Position numbers and translations under genes: made by a program
Source of the DNA: JANLUX01 sp031409815
GTDB taxonomy: Bacteria > Bacteroidota > Bacteroidia > AKYH767-A > OLB10
Reading direction: 5' to 3'
DNA: 14,969 bases
NCBI GenBank assembly: GCA_031409815.1
Contig: JANNXV010000147.1
Coordinates: forward strand, 1-14,969
The notes under the pieces: generated by a model
What the model was told of the DNA's origin: nothing
Databases searched by the model: none
Seen by the model: the letters and a program-made list of their open reading frames with translations, nothing else
Part shown: piece after piece, positions 7,300 through 14,933 of the stretch
Position numbering within the stretch: position 1 is the stretch's first letter
How the letters are laid out: every line of letters starts with the position of its first letter

Positions 7300-7801
7300 C
7301 GATATGGCGATTTACTACTTTCAAAGTAGGTTCCGTTAAAGTATGAAGATCGGTAAACTCATCTTGTACACGCGAAACAGGTAACATAAATGGCATCACT
7401 GTAGTACCCATATGTATCAAAACAGAGGCAAGGTGGTCCATTCCTCTAAGGTTACCTGCACGTCCGGTAGCAATTCCTACTAGTGCAGCTTTTTTGCCTT
7501 TAAAAGCTTTTTTTGCATCCATCACATCCATTAATAATTTAAGAATTCCGGGTAAGCTTCCATGGTATTCCGGAAAAATAAAAACAAATTTATCACTGGC
7601 TTCAAAAATCTCTTTTTGAATTTTAGTTACTTCATTGGGCGTATTGTCATACACTTCCATTTCAATAATCGAAGGAGGTAATTGTGTTAAATTAAAAAAC
7701 TGAACATGCGGATTTTTCTCTTTTAATAATTCAAAATAAATGCGCGAAAATTTTTCGGTTAAACTATGCACCCGATTTGTGCCGCTGATAAGTGTGATCA
7801 A
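7280..7801 (-). CDS. NADPH-dependent FMN reductase family protein
   Basis: A 173-aa flavodoxin-fold reductase that would bind FMN and use NAD(P)H to reduce flavin, quinones or similar acceptors. The phosphate-binding loop is ISGTNRVHS (5-13), near the N-terminus as in SsuE/ChrR/azoreductase proteins. PEYHGSLPGILK (77-88) is the family's PEYNGS.PG.LK motif, which contacts the isoalloxazine ring. ATGRAGNLRGM (111-121) is the third typical segment. There is no signal peptide. It is the first gene of the six-gene leftward run and its end overlaps the membrane-protein start by 20 bases. A 64-base AT-rich spacer precedes it, likely holding the operon promoter, though I see no clean -7/-33 pair. Its link to the molybdenum enzyme is inferred from position only. 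Confidence 0.92.
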   Translation of the reverse strand: MITLISGTNRVHSLTEKFSRIYFELLKEKNPHVQFFNLTQLPPSIIEMEVYDNTPNEVTKIQKEIFEASDKFVFIFPEYHGSLPGILKLLMDVMDAKKAFKGKKAALVGIATGRAGNLRGMDHLASVLIHMGTTVMPFMLPVSRVQDEFTDLHTLTEPTLKVVNRHIDEFLKF

Positions 7802-7865
7802 AATGTTTTATAAGTAAAAGTTATAAATGAATAATTTTATTTGCACCAAAAATGTAATAGGTATA

Positions 7866-8804
7866 TTATGTTACAGCTGAATAGTTGTTTATCATGCGTA
7901 TATCAAAGGTGTTCATTCCTTTTTCGTCTTGTCCGATAGCTGAAATAAATTTGGCGTCCCAAACCACATCATTATATTTATAAGAAGTTCGCGTATGCAC
8001 TTGTTGAGCATAAGTATCATCAATTGCTTTAATATTGATAAAAAACTCAGCGTCCAATGATTCTAAATCTTCTTTTGTAAGATTGAAAAGCGGGCTCTCC
8101 TCATTAATTGGATGTACAATGGTCCATGACATAACGAGGTAAGTTATGGTGCTTAAATCAAGTTTTAAGGTTTGAAACTGTCGCATTAGTTTTCCATTAA
8201 CTGTTTCATTATAAGAAAAGATAATGTTGGCTTCTAATTCAATGAGCGGATTTCTGCGGGCATTTGCAAAGCGAAACATAAATGCTTTACCTTCCTTAAA
8301 AGGTGCGATTAAAGCATTTTCGCTAAAAAGCAATTTTGCATTTGGTCTTGAAAATCGACCATACAGCAAACCAGTTGCCAAGGCAAATCCTAATAAGCCA
8401 ATCATAGATTCAATAGCTGCAATGGTACTCATCTCCATACCTGAAGGATTAAGGCGTCCATATCCTACGGTAGATAAAGTTTGTGCGCTAAAGAAAAATT
8501 CATCCATAAATTTTTCTAAATCATTATGGTATATCATGCCGTTTAATTCAGATCCCGGAACAATATGATATAAGAATGCAAAAAGAAAATTGATTCCTAA
8601 ATAAGAACAAAATACCAGCAGGTTAAATTTCGACCATGACATGGTAATTAACGAATGATAAATATTAATAACCTGGAAGCCCGGTTCTCCAATACGTTTA
8701 ACATTGGCAGTGCCGTCAGGATTCATCAATCGCTGGCCTGGGCCCGTTACATTTGCTCCAAAGCCATACTCTGGTGCCACATTTCTTTTAGAAACTCTTT
8801 TCAT
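7866..8804 (-). CDS. Inward-rectifier (KirBac-type) potassium channel
   Basis: An inner-membrane tetrameric K+ channel subunit of 312 aa, near the usual length of bacterial Kir proteins. Order: a cytoplasmic N-terminus with a slide-helix region (~44-56, INIYHSLITMSW), TM1 (~60-80), a pore helix (~100-111), the selectivity filter TVGYG (112-116), TM2 (~124-148, with a Gly-rich stretch near 136-145), then YGRFSRP (148-154), the conserved junction to the cytoplasmic beta-sandwich. The remaining ~155 residues fit the C-terminal Kir domain (AFMFRFANARRNPLIELEA, 174-192). It stands alone, 64 bases before the FMN reductase and 113 bases after the flavoprotein gene. A GTGCTGAT-type repeat lies just upstream of its ATG. 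The family call is firm; the physiological role is not shown by context. Confidence 0.95.
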   Translation of the reverse strand: MKRVSKRNVAPEYGFGANVTGPGQRLMNPDGTANVKRIGEPGFQVINIYHSLITMSWSKFNLLVFCSYLGINFLFAFLYHIVPGSELNGMIYHNDLEKFMDEFFFSAQTLSTVGYGRLNPSGMEMSTIAAIESMIGLLGFALATGLLYGRFSRPNAKLLFSENALIAPFKEGKAFMFRFANARRNPLIELEANIIFSYNETVNGKLMRQFQTLKLDLSTITYLVMSWTIVHPINEESPLFNLTKEDLESLDAEFFINIKAIDDTYAQQVHTRTSYKYNDVVWDAKFISAIGQDEKGMNTFDIRMINNYSAVT

Positions 8805-8814
8805 AATAAAAAAA

Positions 8815-8851
8815 GTGCTGATTGTTGATTTGTCAAAATGCTTGATGATTT
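8815..8851. repeat. GTGCTGAT-type degenerate repeat before the Kir channel start
   Basis: 8815-8832 reads as GTGCTGATT then GTTGATTTG, and a looser CTTGATGATTT follows at 8841-8851. It begins 11 bases upstream of the Kir start codon and resembles the clearer GATGTGCT array at 14894-14933 before the ABC exporter gene. It occupies the probable 5' leader. The rest of the 113-base spacer (8852-8917) is AT-rich with no clear signal. Confidence 0.4.
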
Positions 8852-8917
8852 AAAATCCACATGAAAAACAATTTAATTAATGAATAGTTTCAAAAAATCT
8901 TCACATCAGTTATTAAA

Positions 8918-9634
8918 TTAATCATACGATTCGAATTTTATAGCCTTTTTATCATAACCCATTGCTTCTAATCTTTGGCGTGCTTCTTTCAACATATCGG
9001 CCCAACCACATATGTAAAAATAGGCAGGTCGTTTATCAGCGAAAATTTCCTCGTAAATCTGATGAACATATCCTTTACGTCCAGCCCAATCGGCATTATC
9101 GCGTGACAACACAGGAATAAATTTAAACTCCGGATAAGTGGCTTCAAAATCTTCCATTTCTTTTCGATAAATGATATCCTTAGTCCATCGGTTACCAAAT
9201 ACCATATAAATATTTTTATGAGGCACTCCACTATTAATAATGTCGATTAGTTGAGCACGCAACGGAGCAATACCGGTGCCAGTGCAGATAAAGCATATGT
9301 CATGTTCGATAGGGCTAGGCAGCACAAATTTGCCAAGTACTTTTGAAATTTTAACAGGGCTTCCGATTTTAAAATTCTCAAACATATATGGTGTTCCCAA
9401 ACCTTTTGGATTGAGTACAATACATAATTCAAAAATATTGTCGTTGCTTGGTGCCGAGGCAATAGAGTAACTGCGATTGGTGTATTTGGAATCAATTGGC
9501 AAATCGAGCATAATAAATTGCCCGGCCTTAAATGAAAATGGAACTTCGTCTGGAACTTTGATAAAAAATCTTTTTACTACTTCATTTTCATCAATGATAT
9601 CAATAATACTTGCGTCCTGAAATTGATAAGCCAT
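8918..9634 (-). CDS. Ferredoxin/flavodoxin-NADP(+) reductase-like FAD oxidoreductase
   Basis: A 238-aa two-domain flavoprotein of the ferredoxin-NADP reductase superfamily, without a fused ferredoxin domain. The N-terminal FAD barrel contains NRSYSIASAP (53-62), the RxYS motif that binds FAD phosphate and ring. KAGQFIMLDLP (36-46) precedes it. The NAD(P) domain starts with CTGTGIAPLRA (117-127), the pyrophosphate-binding loop, and ends with YFYICGWADMLKEA (205-218) and the terminal FESYD. It would pass electrons between NAD(P)H and a small carrier or an oxygenase/reductase in the cytoplasm. No partner is adjacent. It could serve the partnerless molybdenum enzyme further downstream, but nothing in the sequence proves this. 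Confidence 0.92.
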   Translation of the reverse strand: MAYQFQDASIIDIIDENEVVKRFFIKVPDEVPFSFKAGQFIMLDLPIDSKYTNRSYSIASAPSNDNIFELCIVLNPKGLGTPYMFENFKIGSPVKISKVLGKFVLPSPIEHDICFICTGTGIAPLRAQLIDIINSGVPHKNIYMVFGNRWTKDIIYRKEMEDFEATYPEFKFIPVLSRDNADWAGRKGYVHQIYEEIFADKRPAYFYICGWADMLKEARQRLEAMGYDKKAIKFESYD

Positions 9635-9744
9635 AATTGTAATTTAAAGGTTTGGGTAAATGTAGAAAAAAGGAATACAATATAGCCGGACTTCCCTAAA
9701 AAAATAAGTTAACAGTAGACGGGACTAAAAGCTAAAGGCTTAGC

Positions 9745-10644
9745 CTATGCTCTGGGATGAAATTGCAATATAGCTGAGCGTAAATATTCGCGATCGAGAT
9801 GCGTGTAAATTTCGGTAGTAGTGATGCTGCTATGCCCCAACATTTCTTGAACAGCTCGTAAATCCGCACCGCCTTCAATCAAATGTGTGGCAAATGAATG
9901 TCGGAAAGTATGTGGACTGATTGTTTTTTTAAGTCCTGTTTTTTTTACCAGCTCTTTTATGATTAAGAAAATCATTTCGCGCGTGAGTTTTGTTCCTCTT
10001 TTGCTGATGAATAAAAAATCTTCATTGCCTGCTTGAATCGTTAAATGATTGCGATAAGCTTCCTTATAAATACCAATTTGTTTGACGGCAGCGCCTCCCA
10101 TAGGAACAATGCGTTCCTTATTTCCTTTGCCAAGCACTTTTACAAACCCAATGTCCAAAAAGGTATTGCTCATTTTAAGATTAACTAGCTCAGATACACG
10201 CAGGCCACAACTGTAAATCGTTTCAATAATTGCTTTATTACGCTCGCCTTCCGGTTTGCTGCGATCGATGGCTGCTATCAGTAAATTAATTTCATCTACT
10301 GATAAAAAAACCGGTAGTTTTTGACCGATACGAGGTCCATCTAATAATTCGGTTGGGTCGTCACTAATAACATTTTCTATCAGCAGATATTTATAAAAAG
10401 CCTTTATGCCCGACAGTACACGTGCCTGACTACGTGCTACCATTCCCAATTCGTAGCACCAGCCCAAAAACTCTTCGAGCAGTTCGTGTTTTACCTCTTC
10501 CGGTTGAAGAGTTAATTTTTTATAATCAACAAACTGGGCCAGTTTTTCTGTGTCGCGTAAATAAGATTCGATCGAGTTTGGAGAAAGTGATCGTTCCAAC
10601 TGCAGATAACTCTTAAAACCTTTAATATAACTTTGCCACAGCAT
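9745..10644 (-). CDS. xerD: Tyrosine recombinase XerD
   Basis: XerD, with XerC where present, resolves chromosome dimers at dif during division. All six catalytic residues are present with spacing identical to that known for E. coli XerD: R149 (CGLRVSEL), K173 (GKGNKER), H245 and R248 (SPHTFRH), H271 (LGH) and the nucleophile Y280 (EIYTHLD). The N-terminal SAM-like core-binding domain covers residues ~1-105. I choose the ATG at 10644 (299 aa; E. coli XerD is 298) over an upstream ATG at 10701. The extra 19 residues do not look like XerD, and a good -7 box lies inside that extension. The gene is divergent from aroQ. It is probably the housekeeping recombinase rather than an integrase: length and motifs are canonical and no mobile-element genes adjoin it. 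Confidence 0.93.
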   Translation of the reverse strand: MLWQSYIKGFKSYLQLERSLSPNSIESYLRDTEKLAQFVDYKKLTLQPEEVKHELLEEFLGWCYELGMVARSQARVLSGIKAFYKYLLIENVISDDPTELLDGPRIGQKLPVFLSVDEINLLIAAIDRSKPEGERNKAIIETIYSCGLRVSELVNLKMSNTFLDIGFVKVLGKGNKERIVPMGGAAVKQIGIYKEAYRNHLTIQAGNEDFLFISKRGTKLTREMIFLIIKELVKKTGLKKTISPHTFRHSFATHLIEGGADLRAVQEMLGHSSITTTEIYTHLDREYLRSAILQFHPRA

Positions 10645-10686
10645 ACTAATTAACGAATGTGTTACGAATGATACGCATGTTGTGTT

Positions 10687-10694
10687 CAAAGCTA
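10687..10694 (-). promoter_or_regulatory. Bacteroidota-type -7 box of xerD
   Basis: On the minus strand this reads TAGCTTTG, a full match to the TAnnTTTG -7 consensus of Bacteroidota primary sigma factors. The expected -33 TTTG about 19 bases upstream is poor (TTAA). Transcription would start near 10680, giving a ~36-base leader to the ATG at 10644. It lies inside the longer alternative reading frame and so argues for the shorter XerD. Confidence 0.5.
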
Positions 10695-10720
10695 AACGCA
10701 TTTTAACAGTAGTTTAATCT

Positions 10721-11146
10721 ATGACGATACAAATTATTAACGGGCCCAATTTGAATTTGTTAGGAACACGTGAGCCGGAAGTTTATGGAAATAATGATTT
10801 TGATTCTTATCTTGAAAATTTAAGAGTAAAATATCCTGCAGTTACCATTGCTTATTTTCAGAGCAATGTGGAAGGAGAAATTATTAATGAGCTGCATCGC
10901 TGTGGTTTTAGTGCTGATGGAATTGTATTGAATGCCGGAGGTTATACCCATACCTCTGTGGCTATTGCGGATGCTGTAGCTGCTATTAAATCTCCGGTTA
11001 TTGAAGTACATATATCCAATGTGTTTGCACGTGAAGAATTTCGACATCAAAGTTTTTTATCAAAATTTTGTAAGGGAATTATTACTGGTTTAGGTTTATC
11101 GGTTTATGAGTTAGCCATTGCCTATTTTGTTAAGCAACAGGAATAG
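10721..11146 (+). CDS. aroQ: 3-dehydroquinate dehydratase, type II
   Basis: AroQ removes water from 3-dehydroquinate to give 3-dehydroshikimate, the third step of the shikimate pathway, as a cytoplasmic dodecamer. The 141-aa length is typical. The start IINGPNLNLLGTREPEVYG holds the flexible lid with R17 and catalytic Y22. NAGGYTHTS (N71, H77) and EVHISN (catalytic H97, S99), followed by FAREEFRH, complete the active site. The end GLSVYELAI is also characteristic. The ATG at 10721 lies 76 bases from the chosen divergent xerD start. The TPR membrane-protein gene begins 19 bases after the stop and may be co-transcribed, although no functional link is evident. Confidence 0.96.
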   Translation: MTIQIINGPNLNLLGTREPEVYGNNDFDSYLENLRVKYPAVTIAYFQSNVEGEIINELHRCGFSADGIVLNAGGYTHTSVAIADAVAAIKSPVIEVHISNVFAREEFRHQSFLSKFCKGIITGLGLSVYELAIAYFVKQQE

Positions 11147-11165
11147 GTTCATTTGTAATTACTTT

Positions 11166-13043
11166 ATGAAACGGCCAAATAAAATAAACGTAAAGTCAAT
11201 TGAAAATACACCGGCTAAAGTTGTAGCTATAAAACAAGGAGGTGCTTTTTTTTCGAAGGAAAATATACTGCTCATTTGCGTTGTTTTTATCAGTTACGGT
11301 GCTTCATTAATGAACGGATACGCACTGGATGATTTTATAGTTTTGGTAAAAAATAATTTTGTTCAGAGTGGTTTTGCAGGAATTGGAAATATTTTAAGCA
11401 AAGACACCTTCGCAGGAATGACAGATGTTAATGCGATGGTGCTTTCTGGCGGGCGTTATCGTCCTTTGAGTTTGGTAACCTTTGCAATAGAACACCAGTT
11501 GTTTGGAAACGTTCCCTTTCTTTCGCATTTAATCAATTTGCTTTTATATGCATTGAGTGGTGTCGTTTTGTTACAAGTGCTGCAACAGAACATCGTAAAA
11601 AACAGCATTATTGCTTTGGGTGTTTCATTGCTTTTTATGGTTTTGCCCATTCATAGCGAACCCGTAATTAATGTAAAAGGCAGAGACGATATTCTGTGTT
11701 TGCTTTTTTTTCTTTTGACGTTGAAAAGTTTATTTGATTATAGTAACAGTAAAAAATTTGCGTCATTACTTTTTTCTATAGTCTACTTTTTTCTTTCTTT
11801 ACTAAGTAAGGAAACTGCAATTACATTTATGCTGATTATACCTTTGTCAATTTATTTTTTTACAAATCATTCGGTAGCTAAAATATTTAAAACCTCGGTT
11901 CCTTTTTTGATTGTTTCTATGGTTTTTATTTTGCTTCGATATGCAGCAACAAAAAATAACAGCGGAACAGTAAGTAATGATCTTTTCAATAATCCCTTTG
12001 CATTGATGAGTACTTCGCAACATTACGCAACTGTTTTTTTGACGTGGCTCATTTATCTTAAATTAATTTTTGTTCCCATTCATTTATCCTACGATTATAA
12101 TTACAACCAAATTCCGGCAACGGATTTTTGTGACTGGCGAGTGTTGTTTTCCATCGCACTGCATTTGTGTTTGATGGCAATTGCTGTTGTTTATTTGAAA
12201 AGAAAATCGCTGTATTCATTCGGAATTCTATTTTACCTAATTACGTTTTCTATTCTATCCAATTTGTTTTTCAATATAGGTGCTCCATTAGCAGAACGAT
12301 TTATGTTTATTCCATCACTTGGGATATGCATTGTTTGTGGAAAGTTGTTTAATGATATTTATTTGTACGTATCAAATACCATGGCCCCGAAATTTATAAT
12401 CACAGTCGGTTATTCTCTCTGTGGACTATTATTAATTGCTGCAGTGTATAGAAATATAATTCGTTGTTATGACTGGAAAGACAATCACACACTTTTTATT
12501 GCAGATGTTAAAGCAGTTCCCAATAATGCAAAGGCATATTTGAATGCCGGCATTGCGTATCTTGAAATTGGAAAGGATCTTATAGGAGTGGAGCGCCAAC
12601 AGAGTTTTGATTCTGCAAAAACTTATTTTGCAAAAGGAATAGCAATTTATCCGCTTTTTGCAGATGGTTACTTGAATACCGGAGTAATCTACTCGTGGGA
12701 AGCGAATTATGATTCAGCTGAATTTTGGTGGAATCGAGCCCGAATAGTTAGCCCTGATAATGCTAAGTTAAAAGAGTTTGATAAAATTTTAGCCGAGCGT
12801 TATTTTAGAAGTGGGATGACAAAGGGTGTGGAAAAGGATTACGATGAAAGCATTAAGGATTTAACCAAAGCCTATCAATATGATTCTCTTCGAGAAGATA
12901 TTCCTTATAATTTAGGAGGAGCTTATTTTACAATCAATGATTTTGCAAATGCAAAATTGTATTTTAAAAAAGCGTTAGAACTAAATCCGTCTAATGAGCA
13001 GGCTAAAGGAGCTTTGATGGCGATTGAGCAAAGAGTTCAGTAA
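11166..13043 (+). CDS. GT-C/TMTC-like membrane protein with C-terminal TPR repeats
   Basis: 625 aa from the ATG at 11166; a TTG at 11118 inside aroQ would give a longer but unlikely product. Residues ~30-430 hold about ten or more membrane helices. Polar motifs are laid out as in GT-C and TMTC-type glycosyltransferases: an acidic pair ALDDF (D55, D56) after the first helix, GGRYRPLS (95-102), KGRDD (171-175), SKETAITF (214-221), LSYDYNY (307-313), AERFMFIPSLG (376-386) and YDWKDN (435-440). Residues ~452-615 form several tetratricopeptide repeats (for example around 499-530, 545-575 and 580-608), which may lie outside the cytoplasm and bind acceptor proteins. It may use a lipid-linked sugar to glycosylate proteins, but donor and acceptor are unknown. 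Its stop is 7 bases from the ABC exporter stop on the other strand. Confidence 0.82.
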   Translation: MKRPNKINVKSIENTPAKVVAIKQGGAFFSKENILLICVVFISYGASLMNGYALDDFIVLVKNNFVQSGFAGIGNILSKDTFAGMTDVNAMVLSGGRYRPLSLVTFAIEHQLFGNVPFLSHLINLLLYALSGVVLLQVLQQNIVKNSIIALGVSLLFMVLPIHSEPVINVKGRDDILCLLFFLLTLKSLFDYSNSKKFASLLFSIVYFFLSLLSKETAITFMLIIPLSIYFFTNHSVAKIFKTSVPFLIVSMVFILLRYAATKNNSGTVSNDLFNNPFALMSTSQHYATVFLTWLIYLKLIFVPIHLSYDYNYNQIPATDFCDWRVLFSIALHLCLMAIAVVYLKRKSLYSFGILFYLITFSILSNLFFNIGAPLAERFMFIPSLGICIVCGKLFNDIYLYVSNTMAPKFIITVGYSLCGLLLIAAVYRNIIRCYDWKDNHTLFIADVKAVPNNAKAYLNAGIAYLEIGKDLIGVERQQSFDSAKTYFAKGIAIYPLFADGYLNTGVIYSWEANYDSAEFWWNRARIVSPDNAKLKEFDKILAERYFRSGMTKGVEKDYDESIKDLTKAYQYDSLREDIPYNLGGAYFTINDFANAKLYFKKALELNPSNEQAKGALMAIEQRVQ

Positions 13044-13050
13044 TTTATTC

Positions 13051-14886
13051 TTAGCCATTTTGTGTTGAATTTTCAGTCAAATGCTTAAACTGTATTTCAA
13101 ACAGCTCTTTATACTGTCCTCCTTTTTCCAATAGTTGCTGGTGCGTTCCGCTTTCAATTAATTCTCCATGATCCATCACCATAATGCGGTCAGCATTTTG
13201 TATGGTGGCTAGACGATGTGCAATTACAATCGATGTGCGGTTGGCAGTTACCGTTTGTGTGGCACGTGTAATCAGTTCTTCTGTTTCTGAATCAACGGAT
13301 GAGGTGGCCTCATCCAAAACAAGTATAGCAGGTTGATAAAGTTGGGCGCGAATAAACGCGAGTAACTGTCGCTGACCATGTGATAACATTCCACCGCGTT
13401 CCTGCACATTGAAATCATAAGTATCAGGTAAGCGTTCAATAAAAACATTGGCTCCAACTTGTTTTGCTGCCTCTTGTATTTGCCGCATAGAAATATCAGG
13501 ATCGGATAACGTGATGTTATTTGCAATGGTATCGGAAAACAAAAACACATCCTGCAACACCACAGCTACTTGTTTACGCAATGAGCTAATTTTAAATTCT
13601 CTAATGTCAACTCCATCAATTAAAATACTGCCTTTGTTAATTTCATAAAAACGATTGAGTAATGAGATGATGGTGGATTTACCTGCTCCGGTGGCTCCAA
13701 CAAATGCAACAGTTTCGCCTGCATTTACTTTGAAACTTACATTACGAAGTACCCAGTTTGGTGCCTCCGTTGGTGTCTCCACCAACGGATTTGCTTCGGT
13801 TGGTGAAGACACCAACCGAGGCGCATTATATGCAAACCATACATCCTTAAATTCAATATCACCACTCACACGTTCGGGTGTATATGTTCCACCTGTGTGT
13901 GTGAGTTGATCTTCATCCATCACTTTAAAAATACGTTCAGAGCTTACCATTCCCATTTGCAACGTATTAAATTTATCTGCCAACTCACGTATGGGTCGAA
14001 ACAGCATGTTTATATACATGATAAATGCAACTAAATTTCCGAAAGTTACTTCATCGCGAACCACACCACCTGCTCCCCACCATACAATTAAGCCGATTGA
14101 AATGGCAGAAAGAATTTCGACCACTGGAAAAAATATACTGTAATACCAAACGGAACGAACATTTGAATCGCGATGTACTTTGTTGATGGCATCAAATCGT
14201 TTGTACTCTTCTTTCTCGCGGTTAAAAATTTGTACAATGCGCATTCCGGTTAAATGTTCCTGCACAAAAGAGTTAAGTTGTGCAACAGCGGTACGCACAT
14301 CATTAAAGGTTTCTTTGATTTTATTTTTAAAAACATTGGTGGCAATCATTAGGAACGGAATAGTGCTAAGACTGATTAATGCAAGCCGCCAGTCGGTGTA
14401 AAACATCACGCCAATAATTACCACCAGTTGAAGCACATCGCCAATGATCACAATCAATCCTTCTGAAAAAATATCTGCAATCGTTTCCATATCACTCACA
14501 CTTCTGGTTACAGTAGTTCCAACAGGTGTTCTGTCAAAATACGATAGACGGAAATTGATCATGCGGTCAAAAAGTTTTACACGCAGATCTTTGATTACTT
14601 TTTGGCCGATAAGATTTGTAAGTAACGAATGATTGTATTGTAGAAATGATTGCAAAAGCAAAAGTATAATCATCAGAATAGTTAGATTTCGCAAGCCTAT
14701 TGCATCGCCAGTTGCTACACTGTTGTCAAGTGTGTATTGTGTTAAATACGGACGTAAAGGTGCAACACAAGCAATCAAAACAGTTAAAATAATTGCTATG
14801 TTGAATTTGTTTTGGTATGGTTTTACAAAAACAAATATGCGTTGTAATAAATGACCGTCAAATGCTTTTCCTGTTACTTCACTCAT
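13051..14886 (-). CDS. MsbA-like ABC exporter, fused permease and ATPase
   Basis: A homodimeric inner-membrane exporter half of 611 aa. The permease domain (~15-310) has about six helices and the FDRTPVGTTVTRSVSDMET coupling region (117-135). The ATPase domain shows the A-loop Y353 (FAYN), Walker A GATGAGKST (397-405), Q-loop Q445 (VVLQD), signature LSHGQ (501-505; the first Gly of LSGGQ is His, seen in related proteins), Walker B ILVLDEA (521-527, D525 and E526) and the switch H557 (IAHRL). The substrate (lipid, drug or peptide) cannot be told. Residues ~355-375, directly after Y353, are an extra Pro/Thr/Glu-rich segment with internal repeats (PRLVSSPTEAN then PLVETPTEAPN), encoded by a 60-bp palindromic insert. 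All catalytic motifs and the frame are intact, so it should be functional. An 8-bp tandem repeat lies in its leader. Confidence 0.94.
   Translation of the reverse strand: MSEVTGKAFDGHLLQRIFVFVKPYQNKFNIAIILTVLIACVAPLRPYLTQYTLDNSVATGDAIGLRNLTILMIILLLLQSFLQYNHSLLTNLIGQKVIKDLRVKLFDRMINFRLSYFDRTPVGTTVTRSVSDMETIADIFSEGLIVIIGDVLQLVVIIGVMFYTDWRLALISLSTIPFLMIATNVFKNKIKETFNDVRTAVAQLNSFVQEHLTGMRIVQIFNREKEEYKRFDAINKVHRDSNVRSVWYYSIFFPVVEILSAISIGLIVWWGAGGVVRDEVTFGNLVAFIMYINMLFRPIRELADKFNTLQMGMVSSERIFKVMDEDQLTHTGGTYTPERVSGDIEFKDVWFAYNAPRLVSSPTEANPLVETPTEAPNWVLRNVSFKVNAGETVAFVGATGAGKSTIISLLNRFYEINKGSILIDGVDIREFKISSLRKQVAVVLQDVFLFSDTIANNITLSDPDISMRQIQEAAKQVGANVFIERLPDTYDFNVQERGGMLSHGQRQLLAFIRAQLYQPAILVLDEATSSVDSETEELITRATQTVTANRTSIVIAHRLATIQNADRIMVMDHGELIESGTHQQLLEKGGQYKELFEIQFKHLTENSTQNG
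13763..13822. repeat. 60-bp double-hairpin palindromic insert within the ABC exporter gene
   Basis: Two hairpins lie side by side. The first has 10-bp arms tccgttggtg (13766-13775) and caccaacgga (13780-13789) with loop tctc. The second has arms tcggttggtg (13796-13805) and caccaaccga (13810-13819) with loop aaga. The 27-nt units 13763-13789 and 13796-13822 are inverted copies that agree at 24 of 27 positions. Two of the three differences form a compensatory pair: C-G in the first stem, G-C in the second. The third is in the loop. The length is 60 bases, or 20 codons, so the frame is kept. No transposase, target duplication or second copy is visible in the window. Confidence 0.85.
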
Positions 14887-14893
14887 ACTTTTT

Positions 14894-14933
14894 GATGTGC
14901 TGATGGATTGATGTGCTGATGTGCTGATGCGAA
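14894..14933. repeat. 8-bp GATGTGCT tandem array in the ABC exporter leader
   Basis: Five 8-base steps read GATGTGCT, GATGGATT, GATGTGCT, GATGTGCT and GATGCGAA. The array starts 8 bases upstream of the exporter ATG (14886) and must lie in its 5' leader or promoter. A related sequence precedes the Kir gene. The remaining bases to the window end (14934-14969) are AT-rich. On the minus strand they hold a TTTG about 19 bases before a poor -7-like TATTTCG, which is too weak to call a promoter. Confidence 0.6.

Noticed and set aside
9731..9744. Possible terminator after xerD (arms gctaa / ttagc)
   Set aside because: Only 5 bp of stem with a run of four T on the minus strand; too weak to call.
9745..10644. 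XerD as a phage or integrative-element integrase
   Set aside because: Canonical housekeeping length and motifs, and there are no attachment-site repeats, tRNA or mobile-element genes nearby.
13272..13550. Second minus-strand frame of 92 residues inside the ABC exporter gene
   Set aside because: It is an out-of-frame shadow of the ATPase domain, which carries all ABC motifs in the main frame.
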